Position numbers and translations under genes: made by a program
The notes under the pieces: generated by a model
Told to the model about the DNA's origin: nothing
The model's database searches: none
Seen by the model: the letters and a program-made list of their open reading frames with translations, nothing else
Shown: in pieces, positions 1 to 6,763 of the stretch
Numbering within the stretch: the stretch's first letter is position 1
How the letters are laid out: every line of letters begins with the position of its first letter
Assembly: GCA_030632305.1 (NCBI GenBank)
Contig: DAOVUZ010000003.1
Coordinates: forward strand, 1 to 21,047
Reading direction: 5' to 3'
DNA from: Dehalococcoidales bacterium
GTDB lineage: Bacteria; Chloroflexota; Dehalococcoidia; Dehalococcoidales; DAOVUZ01
DNA: 21,047 nt

Positions 1-503
1 GGAATCCCCATTTCCTGGCGTAGAGTGTCAAGAATATAGAAGCATTTAGGGGCGGAGATATCTTCCAGATTAATGCCGCCAAAGGATGGCTGAAGCCACT
101 TCACTGTCTGAATTATCTCATCAGGGTTCTTGGTATTGAGGCAGATAGGCACCGCATCCACCCCACCCAGATACTTAAACAGGAGCGCCTTACCCTCCAT
201 CACCGGCAGGGCGGCCTCAGGGCCAATGTCACCTAGGCCAAGAACCCTGCTGCCATCGGAGACCACAGCTATGGTATTCCACTTATTGGTATACTCGTAG
301 ACCATTTCTTTGTCAGCTTTTATTGCCTTACACGGTTCGGCTACGCCGGGGGTGTACCATATGGCAAAGTCATTAATGTCACGAACCGGGCATTTAGCTA
401 TAGTCTGTATCTTCCCGCGATAAAATGGATGCAGCTTCATAGCATCCTCTGTCGGTTTGTGCGCTCTAGCTAAAAGCTCCTCTTTACTTATCCTGTGCGG
501 CAT
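1..503 (-). CDS. NAD(P)-dependent malic enzyme, N-terminal part (runs off the window)
   Basis: This is the first ~167 residues of a malic enzyme, which oxidatively decarboxylates malate to pyruvate in the cytosol. Reading the minus strand from ATG at 503 gives MPHRISKEELLARAHK, then the family signature WYTPGVAEPCKAI (about residues 48-60), VVSDGSRVLGLGDIGPEA, and VMEGKALLFKYLGGVDAVPI. The last carries the conserved Lys-containing stretch of the malic enzyme N-terminal domain. The next upstream ATG (510) hits a stop after eight codons, so 503 is the start; GAGG lies about nine bases before it. The NAD-binding domain is outside the window. It sits 66 bases downstream of the carboxyltransferase gene on the same strand and may be cotranscribed with it. 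The family is clear; cofactor preference cannot be told from this part. Confidence 0.9.
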   Translation of the reverse strand, partial: MPHRISKEELLARAHKPTEDAMKLHPFYRGKIQTIAKCPVRDINDFAIWYTPGVAEPCKAIKADKEMVYEYTNKWNTIAVVSDGSRVLGLGDIGPEAALPVMEGKALLFKYLGGVDAVPICLNTKNPDEIIQTVKWLQPSFGGINLEDISAPKCFYILDTLRQEMGI

Positions 504-569
504 AGCTCATTTCCTCAGGCATCGTTAACTTAAAAACTCATAGTTCAGCGAAATACTCTGACACCGGTA

Positions 570-2159
570 TTATGTTGGCATTATACCGTGCTTCTTTTCA
601 GGTCTTTGTTCTACCTTATCTATTGCTGCTTCCAAGGCTTTGATAAGCCTTGGCCTCGTTTCTGCCGGGTCAATCACATCATCAACATGCAAGTGCTGGG
701 CAGCCTGGTAGGGATTGGCAAACATAGTTTTATATTCCTTTATTTTCTCCTGGAGCAATTTGTCGGCATCGTCTGCTTTTTCTAACTCTTTTCGGAATAT
801 TATTGAGGCTGCTCCCTCTGGCCCCATTACTGCCAGTTCGGTAGTAGGCCAGCAGAATACGGTATCAGCCCCCAAATCCTTACTGCACATTCCAAGATAG
901 GAGCCCCCATATGCCTTTCTGATAGTGATGGTTATCTTTGGTACCGTAGCCTCCGAATAGGCATAAAGCATCTTGGCTCCATGCCTGATTATTCCGCCCC
1001 ATTCCTGTTCTGGTCCTGGCATATATCCGGGCACATCAACCAGGTTAATAACCGCAATATTGAAGGCATCACAAAATCGGATAAACCGGGAAGCCTTATC
1101 ACAGGAATCAATATCCAGGACTCCAGCTATTGACATTGGTTGGTTAGCTATTATCCCCACCGACCATCCGTTCAATCTGGAGAAGCAGGTGATTATATTG
1201 GTGGCAAATAAAGGGAATAGCTCAAAGTAATTCTTCTTCCCATCCTGCCTCTGGTCAAATAACCGCTCAATTATCTTGTGCATATCATAGGGCATCTTTG
1301 GATTTGCTGGAACAATATCAAATATGGTGTCATCTATTCTATCGGGGGCATCTCCCCAATCAACCCTTCTCGGCTGCTTTTCTCTATTGCTTGATGGTAA
1401 GTAATCCAGCAGTTCCCTTATACTTTGCAAACATTCTTCCTCACTGTTTTCAGAGCGACAGACAACCCCCGCCTTTTTCTGGGCTGCGGCAGCACCACCA
1501 AGCTCATCCTCACTTATGTCTTGTCCTAAAACAGCCTTGACCACCTTTGGCCCGGTGATAAAGGCATAACTTATGCCTTTAACCATAAATATGAAGTCCA
1601 TCAATGCCGGGGAATATACCGCCCCGCCGGCACACGGACCAAGAATGGCGCATATTTGAGGAACTATGCCCGAGGCTAATGTATTTCTGAAGAACATTTG
1701 TCCGTAACCGGATAGAGCATCAATCCCATCCTGAATTCTTGCGCCCCCGGAGTCATTTATCCCTATGATAGGGCATCCTCCCTTAACTGCACTATCAATC
1801 AGGTTACAAATCTTTTTGGAGTGTGTTTCTGATAGGGTTCCACCGATACTGGTGAAATCCTGGGAGAAAATATATACCTTTCTGCCATCAATCTTGCCGT
1901 AGCCAGTAACTACCGCATCCGCTGCCACTTTGACCTTGTCCATACCAAAAGCGGTACCCCTATTTATACCGAACATTGCAGTCTCACAAAAAGTTCCCTC
2001 ATCCAGCAGCTTATCTATTCGCTCTCGCGCTGTTAACTTGCCTCGCTTTTTCTGTCTTTCCACGCTTTCCCTCTTCCCCATCTGCTTAACCTTTTCCCTG
2101 CGCTCTTGCAAGTTAGCGAGTAATTCAGCCTTTATTTGTTTATCTTCATCTATTGGCAT
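570..2159 (-). CDS. acyl-CoA carboxylase, carboxyltransferase subunit (PccB/MmdA type)
   Basis: A 529-aa biotin-dependent carboxyltransferase beta subunit, the usual length for propionyl-/acetyl-CoA carboxylase beta chains and methylmalonyl-CoA decarboxylase alpha chains. It moves carboxyl groups between biotin and an acyl-CoA. Family motifs are visible in order: KRGKLTARERIDKLLDEGTF near the N-terminus, NDSGGARIQDGIDALSGYG and GPCAGGAVYSPALMDFIFMV (first oxyanion-hole region), then DVPGYMPGPEQEWGGIIRHG and KAYGGSYLGMCSKDLGAD (second crotonase-like half). The open frame extends seven codons upstream to a TTG, but AAGGGGG lies just before the ATG at 2159, so that ATG is preferred. No biotin carboxylase or biotin carrier gene is in the window, so whether it carboxylates or decarboxylates, and the acyl-CoA used, cannot be decided. 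The BioY gene at 4385 may supply its cofactor. Confidence 0.93.
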   Translation of the reverse strand: MPIDEDKQIKAELLANLQERREKVKQMGKRESVERQKKRGKLTARERIDKLLDEGTFCETAMFGINRGTAFGMDKVKVAADAVVTGYGKIDGRKVYIFSQDFTSIGGTLSETHSKKICNLIDSAVKGGCPIIGINDSGGARIQDGIDALSGYGQMFFRNTLASGIVPQICAILGPCAGGAVYSPALMDFIFMVKGISYAFITGPKVVKAVLGQDISEDELGGAAAAQKKAGVVCRSENSEEECLQSIRELLDYLPSSNREKQPRRVDWGDAPDRIDDTIFDIVPANPKMPYDMHKIIERLFDQRQDGKKNYFELFPLFATNIITCFSRLNGWSVGIIANQPMSIAGVLDIDSCDKASRFIRFCDAFNIAVINLVDVPGYMPGPEQEWGGIIRHGAKMLYAYSEATVPKITITIRKAYGGSYLGMCSKDLGADTVFCWPTTELAVMGPEGAASIIFRKELEKADDADKLLQEKIKEYKTMFANPYQAAQHLHVDDVIDPAETRPRLIKALEAAIDKVEQRPEKKHGIMPT

Positions 2160-2222
2160 ATTACCCCCTTGGCTCAACAAGTTTTAAAAACCTGCATAGC
2201 CTATTTCAGCGAACTTACCGTG

Positions 2223-2251
2223 ATTTTAGCAGTTTTTGCGGCATTGGTCTA
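2223..2251 (-). promoter_or_regulatory. candidate sigma70-type promoter for the carboxyltransferase gene
   Basis: On the minus strand TAGACC (2251-2246) and TAAAAT (2228-2223) are 17 bases apart, matching 4/6 and 5/6 of the consensus. Transcription would start near 2216, leaving a leader of about 57 bases. By eye only. Confidence 0.4.
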
Positions 2252-2303
2252 TTCCGTAGTCAACTAGGAGCTCGGTTAACGATTTTGTCGAGGTAAGCGT
2301 TCC

Positions 2304-2332
2304 TTTACAAAGCTGAGTTTTTGGGCTAAAAT
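2304..2332 (+). promoter_or_regulatory. promoter for tRNA-Gly / tRNA-Met
   Basis: TTTACA (2304-2309) and TAAAAT (2327-2332) are exactly 17 bases apart, each 5/6 to consensus. The predicted transcription start near 2339 is just ahead of the first tRNA base at 2345, as expected for a tRNA operon. Confidence 0.6.
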
Positions 2333-2344
2333 AAATACAATATT

Positions 2345-2417
2345 GCGGGAGTAACTCAGTTGGTAGAGTCCCTGCCTTCCAAGCAGGTTGTCGCGGGTCC
2401 GAGTCCCGTCTCCCGCT
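2345..2417 (+). tRNA. tRNA-Gly (anticodon TCC)
   Basis: A full 73-base cloverleaf. Acceptor GCGGGAG pairs with CTCCCGC with discriminator T. The anticodon stem CCTGC/GCAGG holds the loop CTTCCAA, giving anticodon TCC. The T loop reads GGTCCGAGTCC. CCA is not encoded. Four bases separate it from the next tRNA. Confidence 0.95.
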
Positions 2418-2421
2418 TTAT

Positions 2422-2493
2422 GGGCTCGTAGCTCAGTGGCAGAGCGGTCGGCTCATAACCGATTGGTCGTAGGTTCGAACCCTGCCGAGCCCA
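2422..2493 (+). tRNA. tRNA with CAT anticodon (elongator Met, or Ile2 after lysidine modification)
   Basis: A 72-base cloverleaf. Acceptor GGGCTCG pairs with CGAGCCC with discriminator A, and the anticodon stem GTCGG/CCGAT holds CTCATAA. The anticodon stem lacks the three G:C pairs of initiator tRNA and position 1:72 is a normal pair, so this is not the initiator. Elongator Met versus lysidine-type Ile2 cannot be settled by eye. Confidence 0.93.
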
Positions 2494-2516
2494 CTTATCT
2501 TGCCGGGTGAGTTAGA

Positions 2517-2556
2517 GGCGGGTGTTGCTGTGCCACAGGGCAGGTCCCGCCTTTTT
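2517..2556 (+). terminator. Rho-independent terminator after the two tRNAs
   Basis: GGCGGG (2517-2522) pairs with CCCGCC (2546-2551), followed at once by five T. The loop contains a small CTGT/ACAG hairpin. It ends the tRNA transcript 24 bases after tRNA-Met. Confidence 0.7.
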
Positions 2557-2613
2557 ATTAGTTGTTTATTGAATTTTAAACAAGGTGATTATAATCACTG
2601 GGGGGATACAGCA

Positions 2614-2844
2614 TTGGCAAAGGAAAAGGAACCCGGCGTGGGAGAACAGGAGCAAGTGCTGGATGCTGAAGATATTAAACGGCGTCTGGATATGGTAGAC
2701 CAGCGTTTGGATAGTATTGATTCAATGGTTACTGCGGTTGCTGAGCGGGTAATGAACCAGCCTGTCACCCTTAATATAACCTGCCCTCACTGTGGCAAGA
2801 ATATAGAGATTACCATCATAGGTAGTCAGAAGCCAATGGCATAG
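2614..2844 (+). CDS. small conserved-looking hypothetical protein with one CPHC knuckle
   Basis: A 76-aa acidic protein starting MAKEKEPGVGEQEQ at a TTG, with GGGGGG seven or eight bases upstream. The frame is open further back to 2500, but that part overlaps the tRNA terminator hairpin and has no ribosome site, so the short form is preferred. Residues ~18-47 (DAEDIKRRLDMVDQRLDSIDSMVTAVAERV) look like an amphipathic helix or short coiled coil. The C-terminal part is a strand-rich stretch with CPHCGKNIEI, half of a zinc-ribbon-type metal site, so metal binding would need a dimer or other ligands. No function is recognised. It converges with the glutamine synthetase gene 17 bases downstream. 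Confidence 0.6.
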   Translation: MAKEKEPGVGEQEQVLDAEDIKRRLDMVDQRLDSIDSMVTAVAERVMNQPVTLNITCPHCGKNIEITIIGSQKPMA

Positions 2845-2861
2845 GGCAGAGATAAGAAATT

Positions 2862-4199
2862 TTAGAGGATAGGCAGGTATCTTTTTAGTTCATATTCAGT
2901 TACCTGGGTGCGATATTGGTCCCACTCTATTTTCTTATTCTTGATGAAGCTATCGAAGACATGGTCACCCAGGGCTTTTCTTACCAGCTGGCTATTTTCG
3001 GTTAAGCTAATAGCATCAGATAAGTTTATTGGCAGACTGCCTATGCCTCTTTGCTCTCTCTCCTGGCTGCTCATCTCAAAAAGATTTTCCTCAATAGGGT
3101 CGGCTAGTTCATACTTCTTCTCAATGCCCTCCAGACCGGCGGCTAACATCACACTGAAAGCTAGGTAGGGATTACAGGCAGGGTCTGGAACCCTGAATTC
3201 AATTCTGGTAGAGGTTTCCTTTCCCGGTTGATACTCAGGGACTCTAATCATATCTGACCTGTTTCTCCGTGCCCAGGAAAGGTATACCGGTGCTTCATAG
3301 CCAGGAACCAGTCGCTTATAGGAATTAACCCATTGGCAGACAATGGATGTAATTTCTGGAGCATGTCTTAGTAGTCCCGCGATATAGTGTTTGGCTATTT
3401 TGGATAGATAGTACTGGTCGTTTTTATCAAAGAAGGCGTTTCTGTCGCCTTTAAACAGTGATTGATGCACATGCATACCACTGCCATTGATACCGAAGAT
3501 AGGCTTGGGCATAAAGGTAGCATAGACACTATTCCTTAGCGCCACTTCTTTAGCCACCAATCGGTAGGTCATAATATTATCAGCCATCGTCAAGGCGTCG
3601 GTATAATTTAGGTCTATTTCGTGCTGGCTGGTAGCCACTTCGTGGTGACTGTGTTGAACATTGACACCCAGCTTTTCTAAAGTGAGTATGGTTTCTCTTC
3701 TTAAATCACTTGCCGTGTCCGGGGGGGTCAAGTCAAAATAGCCCCCTTCATCCAAGATTTGTGTCCCCTCTGCATTTTTAAAGTAGAAGTATTCCATTTC
3801 TGGTCCTACATTGAAGGTATAACCCAGGTCACTCGCTCTTTGGAGGTTTCTCTTTAGTACATATCGGGGGTCACCGTCAAAGGCTTGCCCACCGGGTCTT
3901 AAAATGTCACAGAACATTCTGGCTACGGGGTGTTGTGGCTGACTCCAGGGCAGGATTTGGAAGGTGGTGGGGTCGGGCAGAGCCAGCATATCACTCTCGT
4001 CAATTCTGGCGAATCCTTCAATGGAGGAGCCATCAAATCCCACACCATCTGCCAACGCTTCTTCCAGTTCTCTTGGGGTGATGGAGAAACTCTTAAGAAA
4101 GCCCAAAATGTCAGTGAACCATAGTCTTATCAATTTGATATCATTATCCTTGGTTATCTTGAGGACATGTTCTTTAGCTGTTTCCTTGGTCTCAGCCAT
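2862..4199 (-). CDS. glnA: glutamine synthetase type I (alpha-like)
   Basis: A 445-aa GSI: glutamate + NH3 + ATP to glutamine, the main ammonia assimilation step, a cytosolic dodecamer. Visible motifs are DGVGFDGSSIEGFARIDESDM (N-terminal beta-grasp, loop at the subunit interface), GPEMEYFYF (metal-binding glutamates), HHEVATSQHEIDL, INGSGMHVHQSLF and RIEFRVPDPACNPYLAFSVML. Length matches the Bacillus-type enzyme. The segment that carries the adenylylated tyrosine in GSI-beta reads ENLFEMSSQERE with Phe instead of Tyr, so control by GlnE-type adenylylation is unlikely. The Arg in EGFARIDESD matches the feedback-inhibition Arg of Bacillus GlnA. ATG at 4199 follows AAGGGGGT by seven bases. It is convergent with the small 2614 gene and divergent from bioY. 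Confidence 0.96.
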   Translation of the reverse strand: MAETKETAKEHVLKITKDNDIKLIRLWFTDILGFLKSFSITPRELEEALADGVGFDGSSIEGFARIDESDMLALPDPTTFQILPWSQPQHPVARMFCDILRPGGQAFDGDPRYVLKRNLQRASDLGYTFNVGPEMEYFYFKNAEGTQILDEGGYFDLTPPDTASDLRRETILTLEKLGVNVQHSHHEVATSQHEIDLNYTDALTMADNIMTYRLVAKEVALRNSVYATFMPKPIFGINGSGMHVHQSLFKGDRNAFFDKNDQYYLSKIAKHYIAGLLRHAPEITSIVCQWVNSYKRLVPGYEAPVYLSWARRNRSDMIRVPEYQPGKETSTRIEFRVPDPACNPYLAFSVMLAAGLEGIEKKYELADPIEENLFEMSSQEREQRGIGSLPINLSDAISLTENSQLVRKALGDHVFDSFIKNKKIEWDQYRTQVTEYELKRYLPIL

Positions 4200-4384
4200 T
4201 TTTATACCCCCTTATTGATTTATTTATCGGCTATCTGATAAAATAACATCTAAATCTTAATTTACATCCCTTATCTATTCAGTTCTTTAGTAAATAATCT
4301 TTTTATCGAGTATACACTGAGTAGCGCTAAAAATCTAGGGCTGTACTTTAACTTGACATAAATCCCTTAGTAATGGAGGTAAAT

Positions 4385-5023
4385 ATGGAAGTAGCTACTA
4401 GAATCAGCCGAGCTAAGTATGACATCTTCCGATGGAGATATGAACTTAGCGTACCGAAGAAGTTAGCCTTAGCCCTTGGCATGGCTTGTCTCATTGGTCT
4501 TGTGGCTCAGATTAGAATCATAATTCCATGGAGTCCGGTGCCAGTAACGGGGCAGACCTTTGCTGTGCTCCTCGCTGGTGTGCTGTTAGGAAGGTGGTGG
4601 GGAGGCGCAAGTCTGGCTATCTATGCCGGGCTTGGTGCTGCTGGAGTTCCCTGGTTTGCTGGCTTGAGCAGTGGACTGGGTTACCTTGCTGGACCTACCG
4701 GCGGATACATAATCGGTTTTATCTTGGCTGCTCTTTTCCTGGGTCATCTTACCGATACTTATATCAGGTCAAGAAGCTTTCTCAGTATGCTTGTGCTCAT
4801 GCTCTTGGCAAACTTCATCCTCATCTATGTTCCGGGCCTCCTTCAGCTTGGGTTATGGCTCAACCTGGTGAAGGGAGAAACAGTAGCCTTTACTACTCTC
4901 CTTGGCATTGGAGCTCTTCCCTTTGTAGCCGGCGATATAACCAAGGCTGTTCTGGCAGCGGCTATAGCCAGGGGAGTAACGCCCAAATTAGCTTACAATG
5001 GTGAGGTAGACAAAGGTAAGTAG
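4385..5023 (+). CDS. bioY: BioY family biotin transporter substrate-binding protein
   Basis: A 212-aa membrane protein, the S component of an ECF-type biotin uptake system. After a basic N-terminus of about 28 residues it has roughly six hydrophobic segments. The BioY signature is clear: PWSPVPVTGQTFAVLLAGVLLG followed by GAAGVPWFAGLSSGLGYLAGPTGGYIIGF. The ATG at 4385 is chosen because GGAGG lies five bases upstream; the in-frame ATG at 4373 sits on top of that ribosome site. No ECF ATPase or T component is adjacent, so it would act alone or share the energising module. A biotin supply fits the biotin-dependent carboxylase subunit encoded at 570-2159. A BirA or BioR operator was not recognised upstream. 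Confidence 0.93.
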   Translation: MEVATRISRAKYDIFRWRYELSVPKKLALALGMACLIGLVAQIRIIIPWSPVPVTGQTFAVLLAGVLLGRWWGGASLAIYAGLGAAGVPWFAGLSSGLGYLAGPTGGYIIGFILAALFLGHLTDTYIRSRSFLSMLVLMLLANFILIYVPGLLQLGLWLNLVKGETVAFTTLLGIGALPFVAGDITKAVLAAAIARGVTPKLAYNGEVDKGK

Positions 5024-5064
5024 TCCAGCTGGCGTATCCCTTGAAGGTTAGTGGGTTTATTCGC

Positions 5065-5093
5065 TTGACTGCGACTAGGTCATCTTGTAGAAT
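5065..5093 (+). promoter_or_regulatory. promoter for tRNA-Val
   Basis: TTGACT (5065-5070) and TAGAAT (5088-5093) with a 17-base spacer, each 5/6 to consensus. Predicted start near 5100, nine bases before the tRNA. Confidence 0.65.
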
Positions 5094-5108
5094 TATTATT
5101 GTATTGGC

Positions 5109-5182
5109 GGGCGGTTAGCTCAGTTGGTTAGAGCGCTGCGTTGACATCGCAGAGGTCACTGGTTCAAATCCAGTATCGCCCA
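5109..5182 (+). tRNA. tRNA-Val (anticodon GAC)
   Basis: A 74-base cloverleaf. Acceptor GGGCGGT pairs with ATCGCCC (one G:T) with discriminator A. The anticodon stem CTGCG/CGCAG holds TTGACAT, anticodon GAC. The T arm is CTGGTTCAAATCCAG. CCA is not encoded. Confidence 0.95.
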
Positions 5183-5204
5183 CATCGCCATCAGTTATAT
5201 TTGA

Positions 5205-5237
5205 GGAGCTACTATTAAGGTAGTTCCTTTCTATTTT
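5205..5237 (+). terminator. Rho-independent terminator after tRNA-Val
   Basis: GGAGCTAC (5205-5212) pairs with GTAGTTCC (5220-5227, one G:T), seven-base loop, then TTTCTATTTT. It lies 22 bases after the tRNA. Confidence 0.75.
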
Positions 5238-5244
5238 GGGGGTA

Positions 5245-5273
5245 TTGACAGAGACGTTCATTACAGATAAATT
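5245..5273 (+). promoter_or_regulatory. promoter for the 5280 gene, possibly giving a leaderless mRNA
   Basis: A perfect TTGACA (5245-5250), 17-base spacer, TAAATT (5268-5273, 4/6). The expected start point, about seven bases on, falls on or next to the ATG at 5280. The only Shine-Dalgarno-like GAGG (5274-5277) is two bases from the ATG, too close to work well. Confidence 0.5.
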
Positions 5274-5279
5274 GAGGTT

Positions 5280-5561
5280 ATGAAAGTTAGCACAGTCTTT
5301 TCTAAACTAAGTAGTATCCTGAACACGCTGAACTACTTCCGGAGAAGAAGAAAAGAAAAACTATACGAGCAGTGGGTACAGAGGGCTGGTTTGCCCCCTG
5401 AAGCCATTCCCCGGGAAAAAGTTCGTGAAGATATAAGACCGAAAGCAGGGAAGGAGTCGCTACAACAGCCTATACTATATGTTTTACTATATGTTTTGCT
5501 TGGGGCTTCACTGGTCGTAGTTTGTATGGGCTTAATCCTTCTTATTGTGCAATCCTGCTAA
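5280..5561 (+). CDS. small single-pass membrane protein, unknown function
   Basis: A 93-aa protein. The N-terminal ~60 residues are strongly basic and polar (YFRRRRKEKLYEQW, then REKVREDIRPKAGKES), and residues ~64-90 form one long hydrophobic segment (ILYVLLYVLLGASLVVVCMGLILLIV). A basic N-terminal part ahead of one membrane helix suggests a tail-anchored protein with its basic part in the cytoplasm. The duplicated YVLL inside the helix comes from a perfect 12-bp tandem repeat. It has its own promoter and lies between two terminator or intergenic regions, so it appears monocistronic. No family is recognised. Coding status rests on the promoter, the frame and the plausible topology. Confidence 0.5.
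   Translation: MKVSTVFSKLSSILNTLNYFRRRRKEKLYEQWVQRAGLPPEAIPREKVREDIRPKAGKESLQQPILYVLLYVLLGASLVVVCMGLILLIVQSC
5473..5496 (+). repeat. perfect 12-bp tandem duplication inside the membrane segment
   Basis: TACTATATGTTT occurs twice head to tail (5473-5484 and 5485-5496), in frame, doubling four residues (YVLL) of the hydrophobic helix. Confidence 0.85.
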
Positions 5562-5726
5562 TTGGTATACTGCAATTCTTTACTGCGACTAAGTTCTCGA
5601 AAGCTCTTCGTACTGTCACCGACCTCACCAAGTCCTGGGCTGGTTAATCCCCCTTGAGTTTCTGGAACAGTAAAAAAAATTAAAAGAAAAGTGATGTGTC
5701 CCTATGTACCAGCGGAGTACAGGGGC

Positions 5727-5755
5727 TGGACAGGCAGCGAATTATATGCTAAAAT
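5727..5755 (+). promoter_or_regulatory. promoter of the corrinoid methyltransferase operon
   Basis: TGGACA (5727-5732) and TAAAAT (5750-5755) lie 17 bases apart, each 5/6 to consensus. The predicted start is near 5762, which leaves a leader of about 320 bases before the first gene at 6086. No better promoter was found closer to the gene. Nothing codes convincingly between 5562 and 6085; the interval before this promoter (5562-5726) shows no recognised element. Confidence 0.5.
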
Positions 5756-5775
5756 AGAATCTGAATTATAGGTTC

Positions 5776-5893
5776 GGGAAGGAGTGAAGGCTGTACAAAG
5801 GGGGTAGAAAGTGAACTAAAGCAAGGGATTATAATGATCCGGGGTTATCTAGCCACCCTCTTTCCCCAGACAGATAATAGTTCAATCCTTCCC
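5776..5893 (+). ncRNA. candidate structured 5' leader RNA of the corrinoid operon
   Basis: GGGAAGGAGTGAA (5776-5788) pairs with TTCAATCCTTCCC (5881-5893) with a single mismatch, closing about 92 bases. Inside, CTGT (5791-5794) can pair with ACAG (5870-5873), GGGG (5801-5804) with CCCC (5864-5867), and AAAG (5808-5811) with CTTT (5860-5863) across a three-base bulge. The tip holds a GGAT/ATCC hairpin. These nested pairings in one order suggest a long folded RNA. It lacks the B12 box of a cobalamin riboswitch, and I recognise no known riboswitch class. Pairing was found by eye, with no energy calculation. Confidence 0.4.
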
Positions 5894-6010
5894 CTCATAA
5901 TGTACTGCTAACGCTATCCATTACTTTTTCTCCTCATCAAGCTCTTCTGAAACCCGCCAAACTTTTTTGCATCTATTCCTAAATTACCCCCTTTATTGAA
6001 TATCTATACC

Positions 6011-6064
6011 CCGGATTTTATTCCTGTGTAGGGCAGGAATAATCATCTGCTTTTGGCATTCCGG
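6011..6064 (+). promoter_or_regulatory. stem-loop just upstream of the first operon gene
   Basis: TTATTCCTG (6018-6026) and CAGGAATAA (6034-6042) form a perfect nine-pair stem with a seven-base loop. CCGGA (6011-6015) and TCCGG (6060-6064) can close an outer stem. The weak ribosome site AAAGGA and the ATG at 6086 follow directly. No run of T follows, so this is more likely a translational or RNA-stability element than a terminator. Confidence 0.4.
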
Positions 6065-6085
6065 ATGAAAGGATGATATAGCACT

Positions 6086-6763
6086 ATGTTGGTTACTAAA
6101 GAACGCATTGACATCGATAGGCAGCAGGTATTGCGTAGTATTGGGTATGGTACCGATTGCAAGTTGCCGACCCGTCTCGCGTCTTTGGTTGATGACTATG
6201 TAGAGAATGTCCACAACCTTATTGAACCATCGTATTCGTGTGTCGTCAGAGATATAAACCTGGTTCAAGACTCCCGTGTTATTATCGATGGTTCAATTAT
6301 CTTCGAAAGCAAGGTTATTGCTTCACTGCTGGAGCAATGCGAAAAGGCTGCGGTGTTCTTGGTGACAATAGGCGAGCACTTGGAGGAAATGGCCTATCGG
6401 CTGGTTGAGGACGGGCTCATAGTTCAAGCAACTGTGCTGGATGCAATAGGGTCAGTTGCTGCTGAGGGAGTAGCTGACTTTGTCCAGGGCAGAGTTAGGG
6501 AGATAGCCGATGACCGGGGTCTTGTCATAAGCCAGCGCTTTAGCCCCGGCTGTTGTGATTGGGACATATGTCAACAGAGAAGGCTCTTCTGGGCTGTGGG
6601 TGGTGATTCCATGGGGATTCACTTGACCGATGGGTGTTTGATGATTCCCCGTAAGTCGATATCAGGTATTATTGGTATTGGTCCTCGTGATGGCAATGTG
6701 GAGAATTGTAACCCTTGTAAAACCTGCGACAAACATAATTGCCATGGTAGGAGAGGGATGTGA
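6086..6763 (+). CDS. MetH-activation-domain-like protein with C-terminal Cys cluster
   Basis: A 225-aa protein resembling the stand-alone vitamin-B12-dependent methionine synthase activation domain. In MetH this domain binds SAM and reductively re-methylates cob(II)alamin. The central SAM-binding-type motif is RFSPGCCDWDICQQRRLF (about residues 152-169, compare RxxPGY of MetH), followed by SMGIHLTDGCLMIPRKSISGIIGIG. The C-terminus carries CNPCKTCDKHNC, a CX2CX2CX4C pattern that could hold an iron-sulfur cluster. It is the first gene of the corrinoid operon and overlaps the next gene by four bases (GTGA). Its likely job, by context, is reactivation of the corrinoid protein at 10660. That is inference: neither the electron donor nor SAM use is shown. 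AAAGGA lies 13 bases from the ATG, a long spacing. Confidence 0.75.
   Translation: MLVTKERIDIDRQQVLRSIGYGTDCKLPTRLASLVDDYVENVHNLIEPSYSCVVRDINLVQDSRVIIDGSIIFESKVIASLLEQCEKAAVFLVTIGEHLEEMAYRLVEDGLIVQATVLDAIGSVAAEGVADFVQGRVREIADDRGLVISQRFSPGCCDWDICQQRRLFWAVGGDSMGIHLTDGCLMIPRKSISGIIGIGPRDGNVENCNPCKTCDKHNCHGRRGM

Noticed and set aside
4353..4384. TTGACA at 4353 as the bioY promoter
   Set aside because: A 17-base spacer would place the -10 box on the ribosome site and start codon, and no -10 match is there.
5068..5591. ACTGCGACTA at 5068-5077 and again at 5582-5591
   Set aside because: Ten bases only; the second copy has no -10 box or other context, so chance or a decayed promoter copy is as likely.
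5756..6085. Cobalamin riboswitch before the corrinoid operon
   Set aside because: No sequence resembling the B12 box was found on the plus strand; only unspecific pairing is seen.
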